NCBI RefSeq assembly: GCF_010587385.1
Contig: NZ_CP047476.1
Span: 62,001-126,000, forward strand
Reading direction: 5' to 3'
Length of the DNA: 64,000 bases
From: Vibrio astriarenae
Lineage (GTDB): Bacteria; Pseudomonadota; Gammaproteobacteria; Enterobacterales; Vibrionaceae
Positions 26,583 through 36,533 of the stretch are shown one piece after another. The number at the start of each line of letters is the position of its first letter. The first letter of the stretch is position 1. The notes below the pieces were generated by a model. The model saw only the letters and a program-made list of their open reading frames with translations. It was not told the origin of the DNA and ran no database searches. The position numbers and the translations under genes are program-made.

Positions 26583-27632
26583 TTAGTCTAAATACGGCTT
26601 GATGGTTTCAATAGAACCATCTTCATTGTGCGTAAGCTCTGCCATCTTGATGCTACGCAGGTGAGTTTGGCCTGCAGATAGAGAGCTATCGTGGTAGAAC
26701 AGGTACCACTTACCTTGGTATTGAGCCACTGAGTGGTGTGTTGTCCAACCCAATACCGGCTCAAGAATCACACCTTGATACTTAAATGGACCGTATGGTG
26801 ATTCGCTGGTGGCGTAAACGATTTTGTGCGTATCGCCAGTCGAGTATGAGAAGTAGTAAACGCCATTGTGCTTATGCATCCAAGGGCCTTCGAAGTAGCG
26901 GCGGTCGTTATCGCTTGCAAGTAGCAGCTCACCATTTTCGTCAAGGATCTCAATCTCTCGCGGTGCCTCAGCCAAATCAACCATGTTGTCAGCCAGTTTT
27001 GCGACAAGTGGTTTTAGTGCTGGCTCATGATCTTCAGGGAAGATCTCTTCACCGTATTCATTGTCACGGTAATTCTGCAGTTGACCACCCCACAGGCCAC
27101 CAAAGTACATGTAGTACTCGTCATTATCTTGGAACACAGCAGGGTCAATACTGTAAGTGCCCTCAATGTGCGACTCTTCAGGTATGAAAGGACCTTCAGG
27201 ATGATCACCAACGGCAACACCAATGTGGAAAATGCCCTCATAGTTTTTCGCTGGGAAGTAGAGATAGTACTTACCGTCTTTCTCCGCTGCATCCGGTGCC
27301 CACATTTGACGCTCAGCCCATTTGACGTCTTTCACGTCTAAGGCGTTGCCGTGATCGGTGGCTTTACCGAAAGGGCGATCAAGAGAGATGACGTGGTAGT
27401 CTCGCATGTCGAAGTGATCACCGTTGTCATTCAAAGGCTGATCGGTTTCAACATCATGCGATGGATAAATGTAGATACGGCCATTAAACACATGTGCGGA
27501 TGGGTCTGCGGTATACATATGTGTAACGAGGGGAGAGGAGATAGGGGTTAGAGAGCTTGCTCGTGCTAAGTCTTGCTCTGTTACGCGCTCTGCATCACTG
27601 ACTTCTGGTTTTTCTACTACTGATTCAGTCAT
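26583..27632 (-). CDS. GH43 glycosidase (arabinofuranosidase/xylosidase type), cytoplasmic
   Basis: A 349-residue single-domain five-bladed propeller enzyme. The likely catalytic triad is base Asp43 (YTADPSAHV), pKa-modulating Asp163 (SIDPAVF) and acid Glu248 (YFEGPWM). There is no signal peptide; the first 30 residues are charged and may be disordered. GH43 enzymes of this shape release L-arabinose or D-xylose from xylo-oligosaccharides; arabinofuranosidase action on arabinoxylan fragments is my first guess. It lies on the same strand as, and about 180 bases after, a GH43 beta-xylosidase and xylA. The string TTTGGTAATC lies upstream at 27706-27715. A GAGAA ribosome site supports the start. 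Confidence 0.88.
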   Translation of the reverse strand: MTESVVEKPEVSDAERVTEQDLARASSLTPISSPLVTHMYTADPSAHVFNGRIYIYPSHDVETDQPLNDNGDHFDMRDYHVISLDRPFGKATDHGNALDVKDVKWAERQMWAPDAAEKDGKYYLYFPAKNYEGIFHIGVAVGDHPEGPFIPEESHIEGTYSIDPAVFQDNDEYYMYFGGLWGGQLQNYRDNEYGEEIFPEDHEPALKPLVAKLADNMVDLAEAPREIEILDENGELLLASDNDRRYFEGPWMHKHNGVYYFSYSTGDTHKIVYATSESPYGPFKYQGVILEPVLGWTTHHSVAQYQGKWYLFYHDSSLSAGQTHLRSIKMAELTHNEDGSIETIKPYLD

Positions 27633-27752
27633 TTTTTGTTCTCTACGTTGGACTCAATTTACTAAATTCAATATACAAACTTGCATAAGCGTTATCTATT
27701 TGTAGTTTGGTAATCGATATATGATATTTAGTAGTGTTTCTTGTCTTTTTTG

Positions 27753-27786
27753 AAAGGCCAGTTGTCTGTGACAATATCTGGCCTTT
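27753..27786. terminator. Stem-loop between the two GH43 genes
   Basis: AAAGGCCAG (27753-27761) and CTGGCCTTT (27778-27786) with an inner TTGTC/GACAA stem and TGT loop form a 14-bp hairpin with one 3-base bulge. It lies just after the stop of the leftward beta-xylosidase gene; the T run is weak, so it may be a terminator or an mRNA-stabilising element. Confidence 0.6.
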
Positions 27787-27809
27787 GCCTATCGTTTGCC
27801 TAGCAGTGA

Positions 27810-29423
27810 TTACGACTTTTCTTGATAGTCGAAGTAGTCAAAGTCGGCATGGACTTGTTGTCCGGTGATATCGGCGGCAAACAATGCAGCGAAACTACCG
27901 GTGAATCGGAAGATGTCTGGGCCACCTTCATCAGACAGTGGAGTACTGTTCAAAGCAGGGCCAATTTGCTGCCAGTTCACACCATCCAATGAGAACTTAA
28001 AGGTGTACCATTGATAGTCCAAGTCGAGCTTTAGATAAACTTCACTTGCATCACCGATTAGCACGTCGTCTGAATACTCACCATAAACGTCATTGATATT
28101 ACCAACTACTTGCAGCACTCGCTGACCCTCATCGTTACAGGTCATCTTCAGGAAGTAGTGTCCGTTACGAGAGTAGTAGGCACACAATCCAGCCATTTGA
28201 TATGGCGTCTGTGGGTTAAACTCCATTTTGGTTTCAACACTGGCATAGTGTGACTGGAAGCGACGCGCGATCATGCTTTGCTCATAGCGTGATGATAAGT
28301 AATGGCGTCCCTTCAAGCGCAGATAACCTGGGCGTTCAGTGAGTGAGCCCCACGCATCATCCATTGGCTCGCGCAGTGTTTGGAAGTTCACATCAAGTAC
28401 CGCTGAGTCAAAATCCTCACGTGCGGGCAATGCAGGCCAAGGGCATGGTTCTAACTCCGGTGCGATAACGTCAACAACAGGCGTTTTCCCCGTCGTTACG
28501 TATGGCCAATTGTTGTCCCAGTGCGCTTTTTGAATCGCACTTTCTCTACCCAAAATCGAGAAGCCGTTGTCATACTTCGGCATGAACTGATAGCCCTCAG
28601 GGTTTGGTATGCGACGTCCACAAAGATGACTTAAATACCACTCTCCGTTTTGTGTTTCTACTAAGAAACCATGGCCAGCACGCGATAGCTCTGCATGCTC
28701 TTGAAAACGACTGGTGAGAATAGGGTTGTCAGGATGAACTTCATAAGGTCCCCAGATGTTTTTAGAGCGACAAACCGTGACCGCGTGATTACGCTCCGTA
28801 CCACCTTCCGCCGTAATGAGGTAGTAATAGCCATCTTTCTTCATCATCTGAGGGCCTTCAGTACAGCCGAGCTCGGTGCCCGCAAAGATGTTCTTTGGCT
28901 CTCCAACGAGCTGACCTAACTCAGAGTCAAACTCTTGAAGCACGATGCCGCCGAAGAAGTTGGTTTTTGCTCGACCATCCCACACCATGTTAAGCATGTA
29001 TTTCTTGCCATCATCATCGTGGAATAGGGAAGGATCGAACCCATAGTTGCCGATAGACACCGGCTCGCTCCATGGGCCTTCGATATTGTCCGCAGTGATG
29101 ACAAACGATGGTGTTGCCATCCAGTTGCCACCACGACAAGAGTGAACATTAGAGAAGCAAAGCCAAAACTTGCCATCAGAGTAGGTTAAGGCAGGGGCAT
29201 AGACACCTTCCGAATTATCCATGCCTTTCATGTCAAGTTGACTGGTGCGCGTCAGCGCATGACCGACTAAGCGCCAGTTCACCATATCTTTAGAGTGATG
29301 CAGTTGAATACCAGGAAACCATTCAAACGTGGACGTTGCGATATAGTAGTCATCGCCGACGCGTACGATGGAAGGGTCAGGGTTAAAGCCTTTAAGCACT
29401 GGGTTTTGAATCATTTGTGTCAT
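27810..29423 (-). CDS. GH43 beta-xylosidase with C-terminal beta-sandwich domain
   Basis: A 537-residue enzyme of the Selenomonas/Bacillus beta-xylosidase type. The N-terminal propeller carries base Asp16 (NPDPSIV), Asp130 (GFDPSLF) and acid Glu189 (CTEGPQM); from about residue 330 a beta-sandwich follows as in this subfamily. There is no signal peptide, so it should cleave imported xylobiose and longer oligomers to xylose in the cytoplasm, and may also release arabinose. A paralogue with the same layout is at 60893..62509. It sits between a shorter GH43 and xylA, all leftward. The start may be the ATG at 29423 or 29414 (MIQNP). Confidence 0.93.
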   Translation of the reverse strand: MTQMIQNPVLKGFNPDPSIVRVGDDYYIATSTFEWFPGIQLHHSKDMVNWRLVGHALTRTSQLDMKGMDNSEGVYAPALTYSDGKFWLCFSNVHSCRGGNWMATPSFVITADNIEGPWSEPVSIGNYGFDPSLFHDDDGKKYMLNMVWDGRAKTNFFGGIVLQEFDSELGQLVGEPKNIFAGTELGCTEGPQMMKKDGYYYLITAEGGTERNHAVTVCRSKNIWGPYEVHPDNPILTSRFQEHAELSRAGHGFLVETQNGEWYLSHLCGRRIPNPEGYQFMPKYDNGFSILGRESAIQKAHWDNNWPYVTTGKTPVVDVIAPELEPCPWPALPAREDFDSAVLDVNFQTLREPMDDAWGSLTERPGYLRLKGRHYLSSRYEQSMIARRFQSHYASVETKMEFNPQTPYQMAGLCAYYSRNGHYFLKMTCNDEGQRVLQVVGNINDVYGEYSDDVLIGDASEVYLKLDLDYQWYTFKFSLDGVNWQQIGPALNSTPLSDEGGPDIFRFTGSFAALFAADITGQQVHADFDYFDYQEKS

Positions 29424-29556
29424 TATTCATTCTCAGATCAGGAAACAGCGATATCGAAGTAGAGGGGAGTCCAGAAACCTTATTTATTCGAATCGAAAGT
29501 AACTTAAGCAAAAAGTGACTTAGCAAAAAACGTTAGTTAGAAAAAAAGCTAGCTGG

Positions 29557-29599
29557 AAGAAAAAAGCCCAAGCATCTCCCCCTGAGTATACTTGGGCTT
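29557..29599 (-). terminator. Rho-independent terminator of xylA
   Basis: On the minus strand AAGCCCAAG and CTTGGGCTT (29591-29599 with 29564-29572) form a 9-bp stem followed by a T run. It lies about 70 bases after the xylA stop and separates it from the GH43 genes. Confidence 0.85.
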
Positions 29600-29667
29600 G
29601 TGATAGTGACTCATGTGACGTTGCGAAACTTGGAGCAAGCACACCAAATATCGCAACGTTTACAGCA

Positions 29668-30987
29668 TTACTTGTAAATGAATCCGTTCACAATGTTTTC
29701 TAGGTACTCTTGGCGACCGGAAACTTTTGCTGGTGCGATGTTGTTGTCTACCGCGTAGTCAGCAACCGCTTCCAGTGAAAGGTCACCTGAAAGGATCTTC
29801 TTACCTAGGTCAGTGTTCCAATCCGCGTAGCGTTGAGCGATGTTCTTAGAAAGAACGTCATTTTCAATCATCTCAGCAGCACGCTCTAGTGATAGAGCCA
29901 TGGTATCCATACCACCAATGTGACCGTGGAAGAAGTCTGCGAGGTCCGTTGATGGACGACGTACACGAGCATCGAAGTTGAAACCACCAGTAGTGAAGCC
30001 GCCAGCTTTCAAGATTTCGTACATCACTAGCGTGTTTTCTTCTACGCTGTTCGGGAATTGGTCTGTATCCCAACCTAGTTGTGCATCACCACGGTTCGCG
30101 TCAATAGAGCCAAAGATACCTAGTGAAGTTGCCGTAGCCACTTCGTGGTGGAAGCTGTGACCTGCCAGTGTTGCGTGGTTTGCTTCGATGTTAACTTTGA
30201 TCTCTTTCTCAAGACCAAACTGTTTCAAGAAGCCGTAAACCGTAGCCGTATCGTAGTCGTACTGGTGCTTAGTTGGCTCTTGTGGTTTGGGCTCAATCAA
30301 GATTGAGCCTTTAAAGCCAATCTTATGTTTGTGCTCAACGACCATCTGCATTAGTCGACCAAGCTGCTCGCGCTCTTGACGTAGATCTGTGTTTAGCAAC
30401 GTTTCATAACCTTCACGACCACCCCAAAGTACGTAGTTTTCACCACCAAGGCGTTGTGTTGCGCCCATTGCGTTGAAGATTTGAGTAGCCGCGTAAGCAA
30501 ACACTTTAGGATCAGGGTTAGTACCTGCCCCCGCCATGTAGCGTGGGTTAGAGAAAGCGTTCGCAGTGCCCCAAAGGAGCTTCATGCCAGTCTCTTCTTG
30601 TTTCTGCTCAAGCACGTCAACCATAGTTTGAAAGTTGTTTACGTACTCTTTTAGAGAGTGACCTTCTGGAGCTACGTCAGTATCGTGGAAACAATAGTAA
30701 GGCACGCCAAGCTTTGCGAAAAACTCGAATGCAGCATCCGCTTTAACGCGTGCTTGTTCCATTGGGTCAGAAGCTTTTAGCCACTCATGGTCAAATGTGC
30801 CATCACCGAAGATGTCTGCACCACCCCAGCGGAAGTTGTGCCAGTAACAAGCAGCAAAGCGCAGGTGCTCTTTCATGCTCTTACCAAGAATCATCTTGTC
30901 CGCGTCATAATGGCGGAATGCTAGAGGGTTAGTTGAACCCTTTCCTTCAAATTGGATCTTCTTAATGTCTTTAAAATATTCAGTCAT
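29668..30987 (-). CDS. xylA: Xylose isomerase
   Basis: A 439-residue xylose isomerase, the usual length of the E. coli type, converting D-xylose to D-xylulose with two divalent metals. The catalytic pair His101/Asp104 (FHDTD) sits at the same numbering as in E. coli, and [17 protein letters not shown] supplies metal ligands. The ATG at 30987 is chosen since the family begins MTEYFKDI; an upstream in-frame start adds 21 unlikely residues. It is divergent from a GPH-family importer and is the complete copy of the gene whose start lies at 1..141. The xylulokinase partner is 22 kb away at 52814. Confidence 0.97.
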   Translation of the reverse strand: MTEYFKDIKKIQFEGKGSTNPLAFRHYDADKMILGKSMKEHLRFAACYWHNFRWGGADIFGDGTFDHEWLKASDPMEQARVKADAAFEFFAKLGVPYYCFHDTDVAPEGHSLKEYVNNFQTMVDVLEQKQEETGMKLLWGTANAFSNPRYMAGAGTNPDPKVFAYAATQIFNAMGATQRLGGENYVLWGGREGYETLLNTDLRQEREQLGRLMQMVVEHKHKIGFKGSILIEPKPQEPTKHQYDYDTATVYGFLKQFGLEKEIKVNIEANHATLAGHSFHHEVATATSLGIFGSIDANRGDAQLGWDTDQFPNSVEENTLVMYEILKAGGFTTGGFNFDARVRRPSTDLADFFHGHIGGMDTMALSLERAAEMIENDVLSKNIAQRYADWNTDLGKKILSGDLSLEAVADYAVDNNIAPAKVSGRQEYLENIVNGFIYK

Positions 30988-31326
30988 AGCCAAAATTCCG
31001 TTAGCAGTAGTATGTGGACTTCGTTCATGTTCAATGTTTAACGTTTTCACTCACTTCAGCAATTATGATTTTTGATACCAAAATTCTTCTATTTATTAAA
31101 CGTGCGTAAGCTCTCAAAAATAGAAGGTTATTAGAATTGTAAATCATAAGATTTAATCTTAAGTTGTTGATTTATAATGATGTAGTGATTTTTGTTATTG
31201 TTTTTATGCAAGATTGGTCACACTAAGTAAATATCGTAACGGGGTTACTAATTTGGGCAAATTGATTATATTTGTTGCCCAGCCAAAATGAGTGTCAGAA
31301 AAACTGTATCCCGGAGAGAAATTATA
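30988..31326. promoter_or_regulatory. Divergent control region between xylA and the GPH transporter gene
   Basis: A 339-base AT-rich spacer. It holds a perfect 9-bp inverted repeat, CTTCTATTT (31086-31094) with AAATAGAAG (31118-31126), a 13-base palindrome AAGATTTAATCTT (31148-31160), and TTTTGGTATC on the minus strand near 31074-31083. One or more may bind the XylR-like regulator encoded next to the transporter. No gene was seen here. Confidence 0.5.
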
Positions 31327-32715
31327 ATGAGTACGATTAAGTTATCAGTGAAAGAGAAGATAGCTTACGGTTTGGGTGACACCGGCTGTAACTTTGTGTG
31401 GCAAACCGTCATGCTTTTCCTTGCCTATTTCTACACTGATATTTACGGCCTATCACCAGCACATATGGGCACCATGTTCCTTCTCGTGCGTTTTATTGAT
31501 GCTGTGACAGACCCACTGATGGGATCGGTTGTCGATAGAACAAAGTCTAAACACGGTCGCTACCGTCCTTATCTACTATGGATGGCTGTACCGTTTGGTA
31601 TCGCATGTATGCTTGCTTTCTTTACTCCAGACTTGGGTGAGACGGGCAAAATTGTTTACGCATATGCGTCTTATATCTTCTTAACTCTTATGTATACGGC
31701 CATTAACGTTCCTTACTGTGCGATGGCAAATGCGATGACAGATGATTCCCAAGAGCGTACCTCTTTGCAGTCTTACCGTTTTGCGTTGAGTACCGCTGGT
31801 GGTCTGGTTGTTGCTATGGTGGCGCTACCGCTTGTTGATGTTATTGGTCAAGGCGACGTCCAAAAAGGCTACCTAGGTGCGATGGCGATTATGGGTCTTG
31901 GTGCGATTGCCTTGTTCTTTGTTAGTTTTGCAAATACACGTGAACGTGTTGTTCATGAAGAAGAAGACAAGCAGTCCGTACTGGAAGACCTCAAGCTTCT
32001 GATGAAGAACAACCAATGGCGCATTCTGTTTATTGTGAACACAGTACTATTGACGGGTGTTGTGCTTAAAGCGGCTTCGACTATGTACTATGTTAACTCG
32101 GTGATGGGACGCCCTGACCTGGCTACCACATTGATGGTTGTTGGTATGCTTGCAAACATCGTTGGTGCGATTTTCTCTGCACCAGTACTTGGAAAATACG
32201 ACAAACCAAAAGTTTACCGTGCACTGATCATCGCTTCTGGCTTCCTATCTGCGCTGCTCTACCTCGTTGACCCAAGCAACATCGCAATGGTATTCGCGCT
32301 GGTCATTTTGCTTGGTGTGGTTCAGATGAGTACCACTCCAATCCTCTGGAGCATGATGTCTGATGTGGTTGATTATGAAAAAACACGCAGTAACCGTTCA
32401 CTAAGTGGCATGGTGTTCTCAACAAACCTATTTGCTATTAAGTTAGGTATTGCACTCGGTGGTGCTGGTGTAGGCTGGATTCTTGCTTGGTTTGGCTACC
32501 AAGGTGGTGCAGAAACGCAAACACCTGAAGCAATCAACGCGATTAACCTGCTATTTACTGTTATCCCAGGTATTTTCTTCGCTTCTCTCGCTGTCATCAT
32601 GATGTTCTACAAGCTAGATAATCAGAAGTTAGATCAAATCAAAGCGATGCTCGCACTAGATGCAAAAGAGCAAGAAGACCGTAAGCCACTTGCTCACAAT
32701 GCAGAGCTAGGTTAA
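31327..32715 (+). CDS. GPH-family sugar symporter (XylP/XynT-like)
   Basis: A 462-residue inner-membrane transporter of the glycoside-pentoside-hexuronide family, 12 membrane segments, with the family opening VKEKIAYGLGDTGCNFVW and the loop MGSVVDRTKSKHGRYRPYL. Members carry xylosides, melibiose or glucuronides with Na+ or H+. Its place between xylA and an XylR-like gene and near beta-xylosidases suggests xylobiose or other xylo-oligosaccharides. The ATG at 31327 has GGAGAG 8 bases upstream; an earlier in-frame ATG at 31288 lacks this. It ends at a terminator before the regulator gene. Confidence 0.9.
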   Translation: MSTIKLSVKEKIAYGLGDTGCNFVWQTVMLFLAYFYTDIYGLSPAHMGTMFLLVRFIDAVTDPLMGSVVDRTKSKHGRYRPYLLWMAVPFGIACMLAFFTPDLGETGKIVYAYASYIFLTLMYTAINVPYCAMANAMTDDSQERTSLQSYRFALSTAGGLVVAMVALPLVDVIGQGDVQKGYLGAMAIMGLGAIALFFVSFANTRERVVHEEEDKQSVLEDLKLLMKNNQWRILFIVNTVLLTGVVLKAASTMYYVNSVMGRPDLATTLMVVGMLANIVGAIFSAPVLGKYDKPKVYRALIIASGFLSALLYLVDPSNIAMVFALVILLGVVQMSTTPILWSMMSDVVDYEKTRSNRSLSGMVFSTNLFAIKLGIALGGAGVGWILAWFGYQGGAETQTPEAINAINLLFTVIPGIFFASLAVIMMFYKLDNQKLDQIKAMLALDAKEQEDRKPLAHNAELG

Positions 32716-32754
32716 TAGACCCCCGAGAGGCTTGTCGCTCCTGATAAGCACTCT

Positions 32755-32782
32755 AAGCCCTGCCCAAAGGTGGGGCTTTTTC
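32755..32782 (+). terminator. Terminator after GPH transporter gene
   Basis: AGCCCTGCC and GGTGGGGCT pair imperfectly across a CAAA loop, followed by TTTTT. Confidence 0.75.
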
Positions 32783-32802
32783 CATTTCTAGTGAGGAGAT
32801 GC

Positions 32803-33930
32803 ATGGAAAAATCACTGTTGCTGCTTTTGGACAGCATGATCTATTACGATCGTCAGATCTTAAAAGGAATTAAAGCCAAAGCGGATGAGCTGGACAGTCG
32901 ACTCGAGATCCACCTAGAGTGCCCGAGTAACCTAGATTTTATCTTGTCAAAGCGATGGGACTACATCATTGCTGACTATGATAAGCCGGAAAACCGCCAG
33001 ATTGTGAATACACTGGATAGTAAAACGGTGGTGATCACCAATCATAAAGAGCAGGGGTTACACGCAGAACTGTCGGTTGTTGAGCTCGATAATGCGGGTT
33101 TGGCAAATACTGCTTTACAAGCCTTTGCTAAACGCAATATCGACAATGTCAGCTATTTTGCCAATCAGAGAGACTTTGTGACACCATGGAGTAGTGAGCG
33201 CGCGAGCGCCTTTGAGAAAACTGCGAATGTTAGCGGCTTAAACTATATCAGCGATGTAGAAACCGCTTTGAAAGAGCGTCGCTTTCCCCTCGGTATCTAT
33301 TGTTCTTCTGATCGTTCAGCTTGTCGTATGGCCAGCCTGTGTAAAAGTCTAAAAATTAAAGTGCCAGAGCAAGTGTCAATTATTGGTACCGATTGTGATG
33401 ATACTGAGCGTATGCTCTCCCCCATTCCGCTGTCTTCAGTAGAGCTTAACCCATTTGAGTTAGGGAAACTGTGCTTTGAAACGTTAGATAAGCGGATTCG
33501 CTATAAACGCACCGTTCGCGCTGAGTTTTCATCCTATAAACTGATCCATGCTCAAACAACGTTAGAAGATAACTCTGTCGATCCGGTGGTGGTGAAAGCA
33601 GAGAGTTATATTCGTAATCATTTCCACGTCAATATGAAGATCAAGCAGGTGACGGATCACTGCCGGATATCGAGAAAGACACTCGATACTCGATTCTTGA
33701 TCGCGCACCGTATGACGGCACATCAATACCTAACCCATTTACGCTTAGAGCGTGCGAAACACTTGCTGCTAAGCACCAACGAAAAGTTAGAGTCCATCGC
33801 CAAACAGTGCGGCTATCCGGGGCAGTCGTATCTCTCGCAAGTCTTTCTAAAGCAGTTTGGCGTCGCACCGATTCGTTTTCGTGTAGAGCATGGGCAAGGT
33901 ATCCGGAATGAAGCAGAGACACAAAGGTAA
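32803..33930 (+). CDS. XylR-like transcriptional regulator, second copy
   Basis: A 375-residue AraC-type regulator with a sugar-binding N-terminal domain (about 1-255) and a C-terminal double helix-turn-helix (about 262-365, with CRISRKTLDTRFLIAH and CGYPGQSYLSQVFLKQFG). It shares with the copy at 480..1580 the start LLLLDSMIYYDRQILKGIK-like stretch and several inner motifs (YCSSDRSACRM, VSIIGTDCDDTE), so the two form a pair, apart from the true XylR at 51388. GAGGAG lies 6 bases before the ATG at 32803. It lies between the importer and the GH3 gene and probably activates xylA, the importer and GH3. Confidence 0.88.
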   Translation: MEKSLLLLLDSMIYYDRQILKGIKAKADELDSRLEIHLECPSNLDFILSKRWDYIIADYDKPENRQIVNTLDSKTVVITNHKEQGLHAELSVVELDNAGLANTALQAFAKRNIDNVSYFANQRDFVTPWSSERASAFEKTANVSGLNYISDVETALKERRFPLGIYCSSDRSACRMASLCKSLKIKVPEQVSIIGTDCDDTERMLSPIPLSSVELNPFELGKLCFETLDKRIRYKRTVRAEFSSYKLIHAQTTLEDNSVDPVVVKAESYIRNHFHVNMKIKQVTDHCRISRKTLDTRFLIAHRMTAHQYLTHLRLERAKHLLLSTNEKLESIAKQCGYPGQSYLSQVFLKQFGVAPIRFRVEHGQGIRNEAETQR

Positions 33931-34000
33931 TAGAAACTTCTAATTTATGCGTTTTTTGGTAACCAATGTATGGAGTTTGGTAATTCAGCTCTCCTGCTAG

Positions 34001-34018
34001 GAAATTCATTACGAAATT
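34001..34018. promoter_or_regulatory. Candidate XylR-family operator upstream of GH3 gene
   Basis: GAAATT-CATTAC-GAAATT is a direct repeat with a 12-base period, as expected for AraC-type dimers. The same GAAATT-N6-GAAATT stands at 52680-52697 between xylR and xylB. TTTGGTAATT (33976-33985) and TTTGGTAACCAA (33955-33966) lie just upstream. Confidence 0.5.
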
Positions 34019-34060
34019 GTAGATAGTCTTATCAAAGCATAAAAGGCGGAGAGACCCCCA

Positions 34061-36418
34061 ATGACTATCTACAAAAATCCTAATTACTCAACACAAGAGC
34101 GCGTTGCTGATCTGTTGAGTCAAATGACCCTCGAAGAAAAAATCGCTCAGCTTGGCGCTCAATGGTTGCTGCTTGATGAACACGGCAATCACAGCGAACG
34201 CGAGCTTGAGATGACGTCGAATGCTGAACAAAAAACCGTTAAAGAAAAACTAAAGTATGGTCTGGGCCAAATTACCCGTCCACTCGGTACGCATGTGGTT
34301 ACACCGAAGCAAGGGGTCGAAGCGCTCAATCAGCTACAAAAATACCTAATTGAAGAGACTCGTTTAGGTATTCCAGCGATGTCCCATGAAGAGTGTTTAG
34401 TCGGTTTAATGGCAAAAGAGGCGACACTATACCCGTCATCGCTAAACTATGGACATACTTGGAACCCAGAGTTGATCGAGCAAGCAGCAGAGGATATTGG
34501 TCGACAAGCTCGTGCAGTCGGGGCCAAGCAGGGTTTAGCTCCTGTGCTAGATGTCTCTCGCGATGTTCGTTGGGGACGTACAGAAGAAACGCTAGGTGAA
34601 GACCCATACCATGTCGGTGTTATGTCTTCCCACTATGTGAAAGGGTTACAGGGGCCAAAACGTGATTTACTCGCAACCTTGAAGCACTACGTTGGACACT
34701 CTGCAAGTGAGGGTGCACGTAACCACGCACCCGTTAATCTAGGCTTTAAAGAGCTGAATGATACATTCATGCTGCCATTTGAGATGGCGGTAAAACTGGC
34801 GAACGCAGGCTCTGTTATGCCGGCTTACCATGATATTGATGGTGAGCCATGTCATTCATCGCACTACCTGCTAACAGAAGTGCTGCGTGAGCAATGGGGC
34901 TTTGATGGTTTGATTGTGGCTGACTATGGCGGTGTCGATCTGTTGAAAGCGCACCATGCCGTTGCTCAAGATAGTACTGAAGCCGCTGCTTTGGCATTTA
35001 ACGCTGGCCTAGATGTTGAACTTCCAGATGATGCTTGCTCCAACAAACTGCATCAAGCACTTGAGTTGGGCTTGATGACCCACGACAAACTCGATGAGAT
35101 TGTATCGCGCATTTTGACGTTCAAGTTTGACCTTGGCTTATTTGAAAATCCTTACACCGCAGTGCCAAGTGAAGCGATTCATAACGAGCACAGTACAAAG
35201 ACAGCGTATCAAGTGGCGAGTGAGTCTATTGTACTCCTCAAGAATGATGGCACGCTTCCGTTAACTCGTTCGCAGTCGGTTGCTTTGCTAGGGGCAACGG
35301 CGGATGATCCACTGGCGTTGCTAGGCGGCTATAGCTTCCCTGTTCACTTGATCTTAAGTGGTGATGAGTCAACAGAACGTGTGGCGAAATCCATCAAAGA
35401 AGCACTGGCTGAGCGTATACCAAGCCTGCAATACGCAAAAGGTTGTGACATCTTAACTCAACGTCATGCGAATGCACCGGTATTCCCAGGTGATGTCGAT
35501 ATGGCGGTCGCACAGGCAAGTGAGTCTCCTGTTAGTATGGATACGAGCCTGATTGAATCAGCAGTAGAAGCCGCCAGCACTAGTGATGTCGCGGTTGTCT
35601 GCGTGGGTGACTTAGCAGGCCTATTCCAGACAGGTACCGTCGGAGAGGGCTCAGATGCAGATAGCCTAGATCTTCCGGGCGTGCAGCAACAATTAATTGA
35701 CCAAGTACTCGATACTGGCAAGCGTGTGGTCGTTCTTGTCACTGGCGGTCGTCCATATAACCTAGGCCGAGCAGAGGAAGAGGCTGCGGCAATCGTTTAT
35801 GGATGGGCTCCGGGCCAAGAAGGCGCGAATGCGATTGCTGATGTGTTGCTGGGTGATGTCAACCCAAGTGGCAAACTGACAGTCTCTATTCCTAAGAACG
35901 TGGGAGCAGTGCCTTACTTCTATAATCACAAGCTGAAAAGTGCGGGTACGCCAATCGCTTATCACTTCGGTTCTAAATACAACTTTGGTCATGGCCTAAG
36001 TTACAGTGAGTTCAAATATTCAAACTTCCAAGTTGCCAACGCTGAGGTGTCTGCTTCAGATATGATTATTGTATCTTGCGATCTGACCAACACTTCATCT
36101 CGTGATGGCGCAGAAGTGGTGCAGCTGTACTCTCGCGATGTGCTCTCTACTGTGGTTCGTCCAGTGAAGGAACTAAAAGGTTTCAAGAAGGTGCACCTTG
36201 CTGCTGGAGAGACGAAGCGCGTTGTGTTTGAGCTACCGGTAGATATGTTGAACTTCACTAATGCTAAACACCAGCGCGTAGTGGAAGGGGGAGACTTCAA
36301 CTTAATGCTAGGACGCTCTTCAAACGAGATTGAGTTCACTCAGACCGTGACGGTTGAGAAGGGGACATTTGTTCTTCCTAAAAACTGGAGAATGGTGTGT
36401 AACGCTTACTCTGAATAA
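34061..36418 (+). CDS. GH3 beta-glycosidase, probable beta-xylosidase
   Basis: A 785-residue cytoplasmic GH3 enzyme without signal peptide. The N-terminal barrel carries nucleophile Asp288 in LIVADYGGVD; an alpha/beta sandwich spans about 385-640 and a fibronectin III-like domain about 690-765 (starts YSEFKYSNFQV). It would split xylobiose or other short beta-glycosides. The position 3-prime of an XylR-like gene and near a GPH importer supports beta-xylosidase, though beta-glucosidase action is possible in this family. The ribosome site is GGCGGAGAG. Together with the GH43 enzymes the cell has at least four candidate xylo-oligosaccharide exo-enzymes in this window. Confidence 0.9.
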   Translation: MTIYKNPNYSTQERVADLLSQMTLEEKIAQLGAQWLLLDEHGNHSERELEMTSNAEQKTVKEKLKYGLGQITRPLGTHVVTPKQGVEALNQLQKYLIEETRLGIPAMSHEECLVGLMAKEATLYPSSLNYGHTWNPELIEQAAEDIGRQARAVGAKQGLAPVLDVSRDVRWGRTEETLGEDPYHVGVMSSHYVKGLQGPKRDLLATLKHYVGHSASEGARNHAPVNLGFKELNDTFMLPFEMAVKLANAGSVMPAYHDIDGEPCHSSHYLLTEVLREQWGFDGLIVADYGGVDLLKAHHAVAQDSTEAAALAFNAGLDVELPDDACSNKLHQALELGLMTHDKLDEIVSRILTFKFDLGLFENPYTAVPSEAIHNEHSTKTAYQVASESIVLLKNDGTLPLTRSQSVALLGATADDPLALLGGYSFPVHLILSGDESTERVAKSIKEALAERIPSLQYAKGCDILTQRHANAPVFPGDVDMAVAQASESPVSMDTSLIESAVEAASTSDVAVVCVGDLAGLFQTGTVGEGSDADSLDLPGVQQQLIDQVLDTGKRVVVLVTGGRPYNLGRAEEEAAAIVYGWAPGQEGANAIADVLLGDVNPSGKLTVSIPKNVGAVPYFYNHKLKSAGTPIAYHFGSKYNFGHGLSYSEFKYSNFQVANAEVSASDMIIVSCDLTNTSSRDGAEVVQLYSRDVLSTVVRPVKELKGFKKVHLAAGETKRVVFELPVDMLNFTNAKHQRVVEGGDFNLMLGRSSNEIEFTQTVTVEKGTFVLPKNWRMVCNAYSE

Positions 36419-36533
36419 TTAAGGCAGAGTTGATGCGTTTAGTTTGTCGACACGATTAAAAACTGGATTAGTTAGAATGTGGGAAATCCGTTCTAATGCG
36501 CCCGAGATATTTTTGTCTAGTTAGGGTTTAAGT

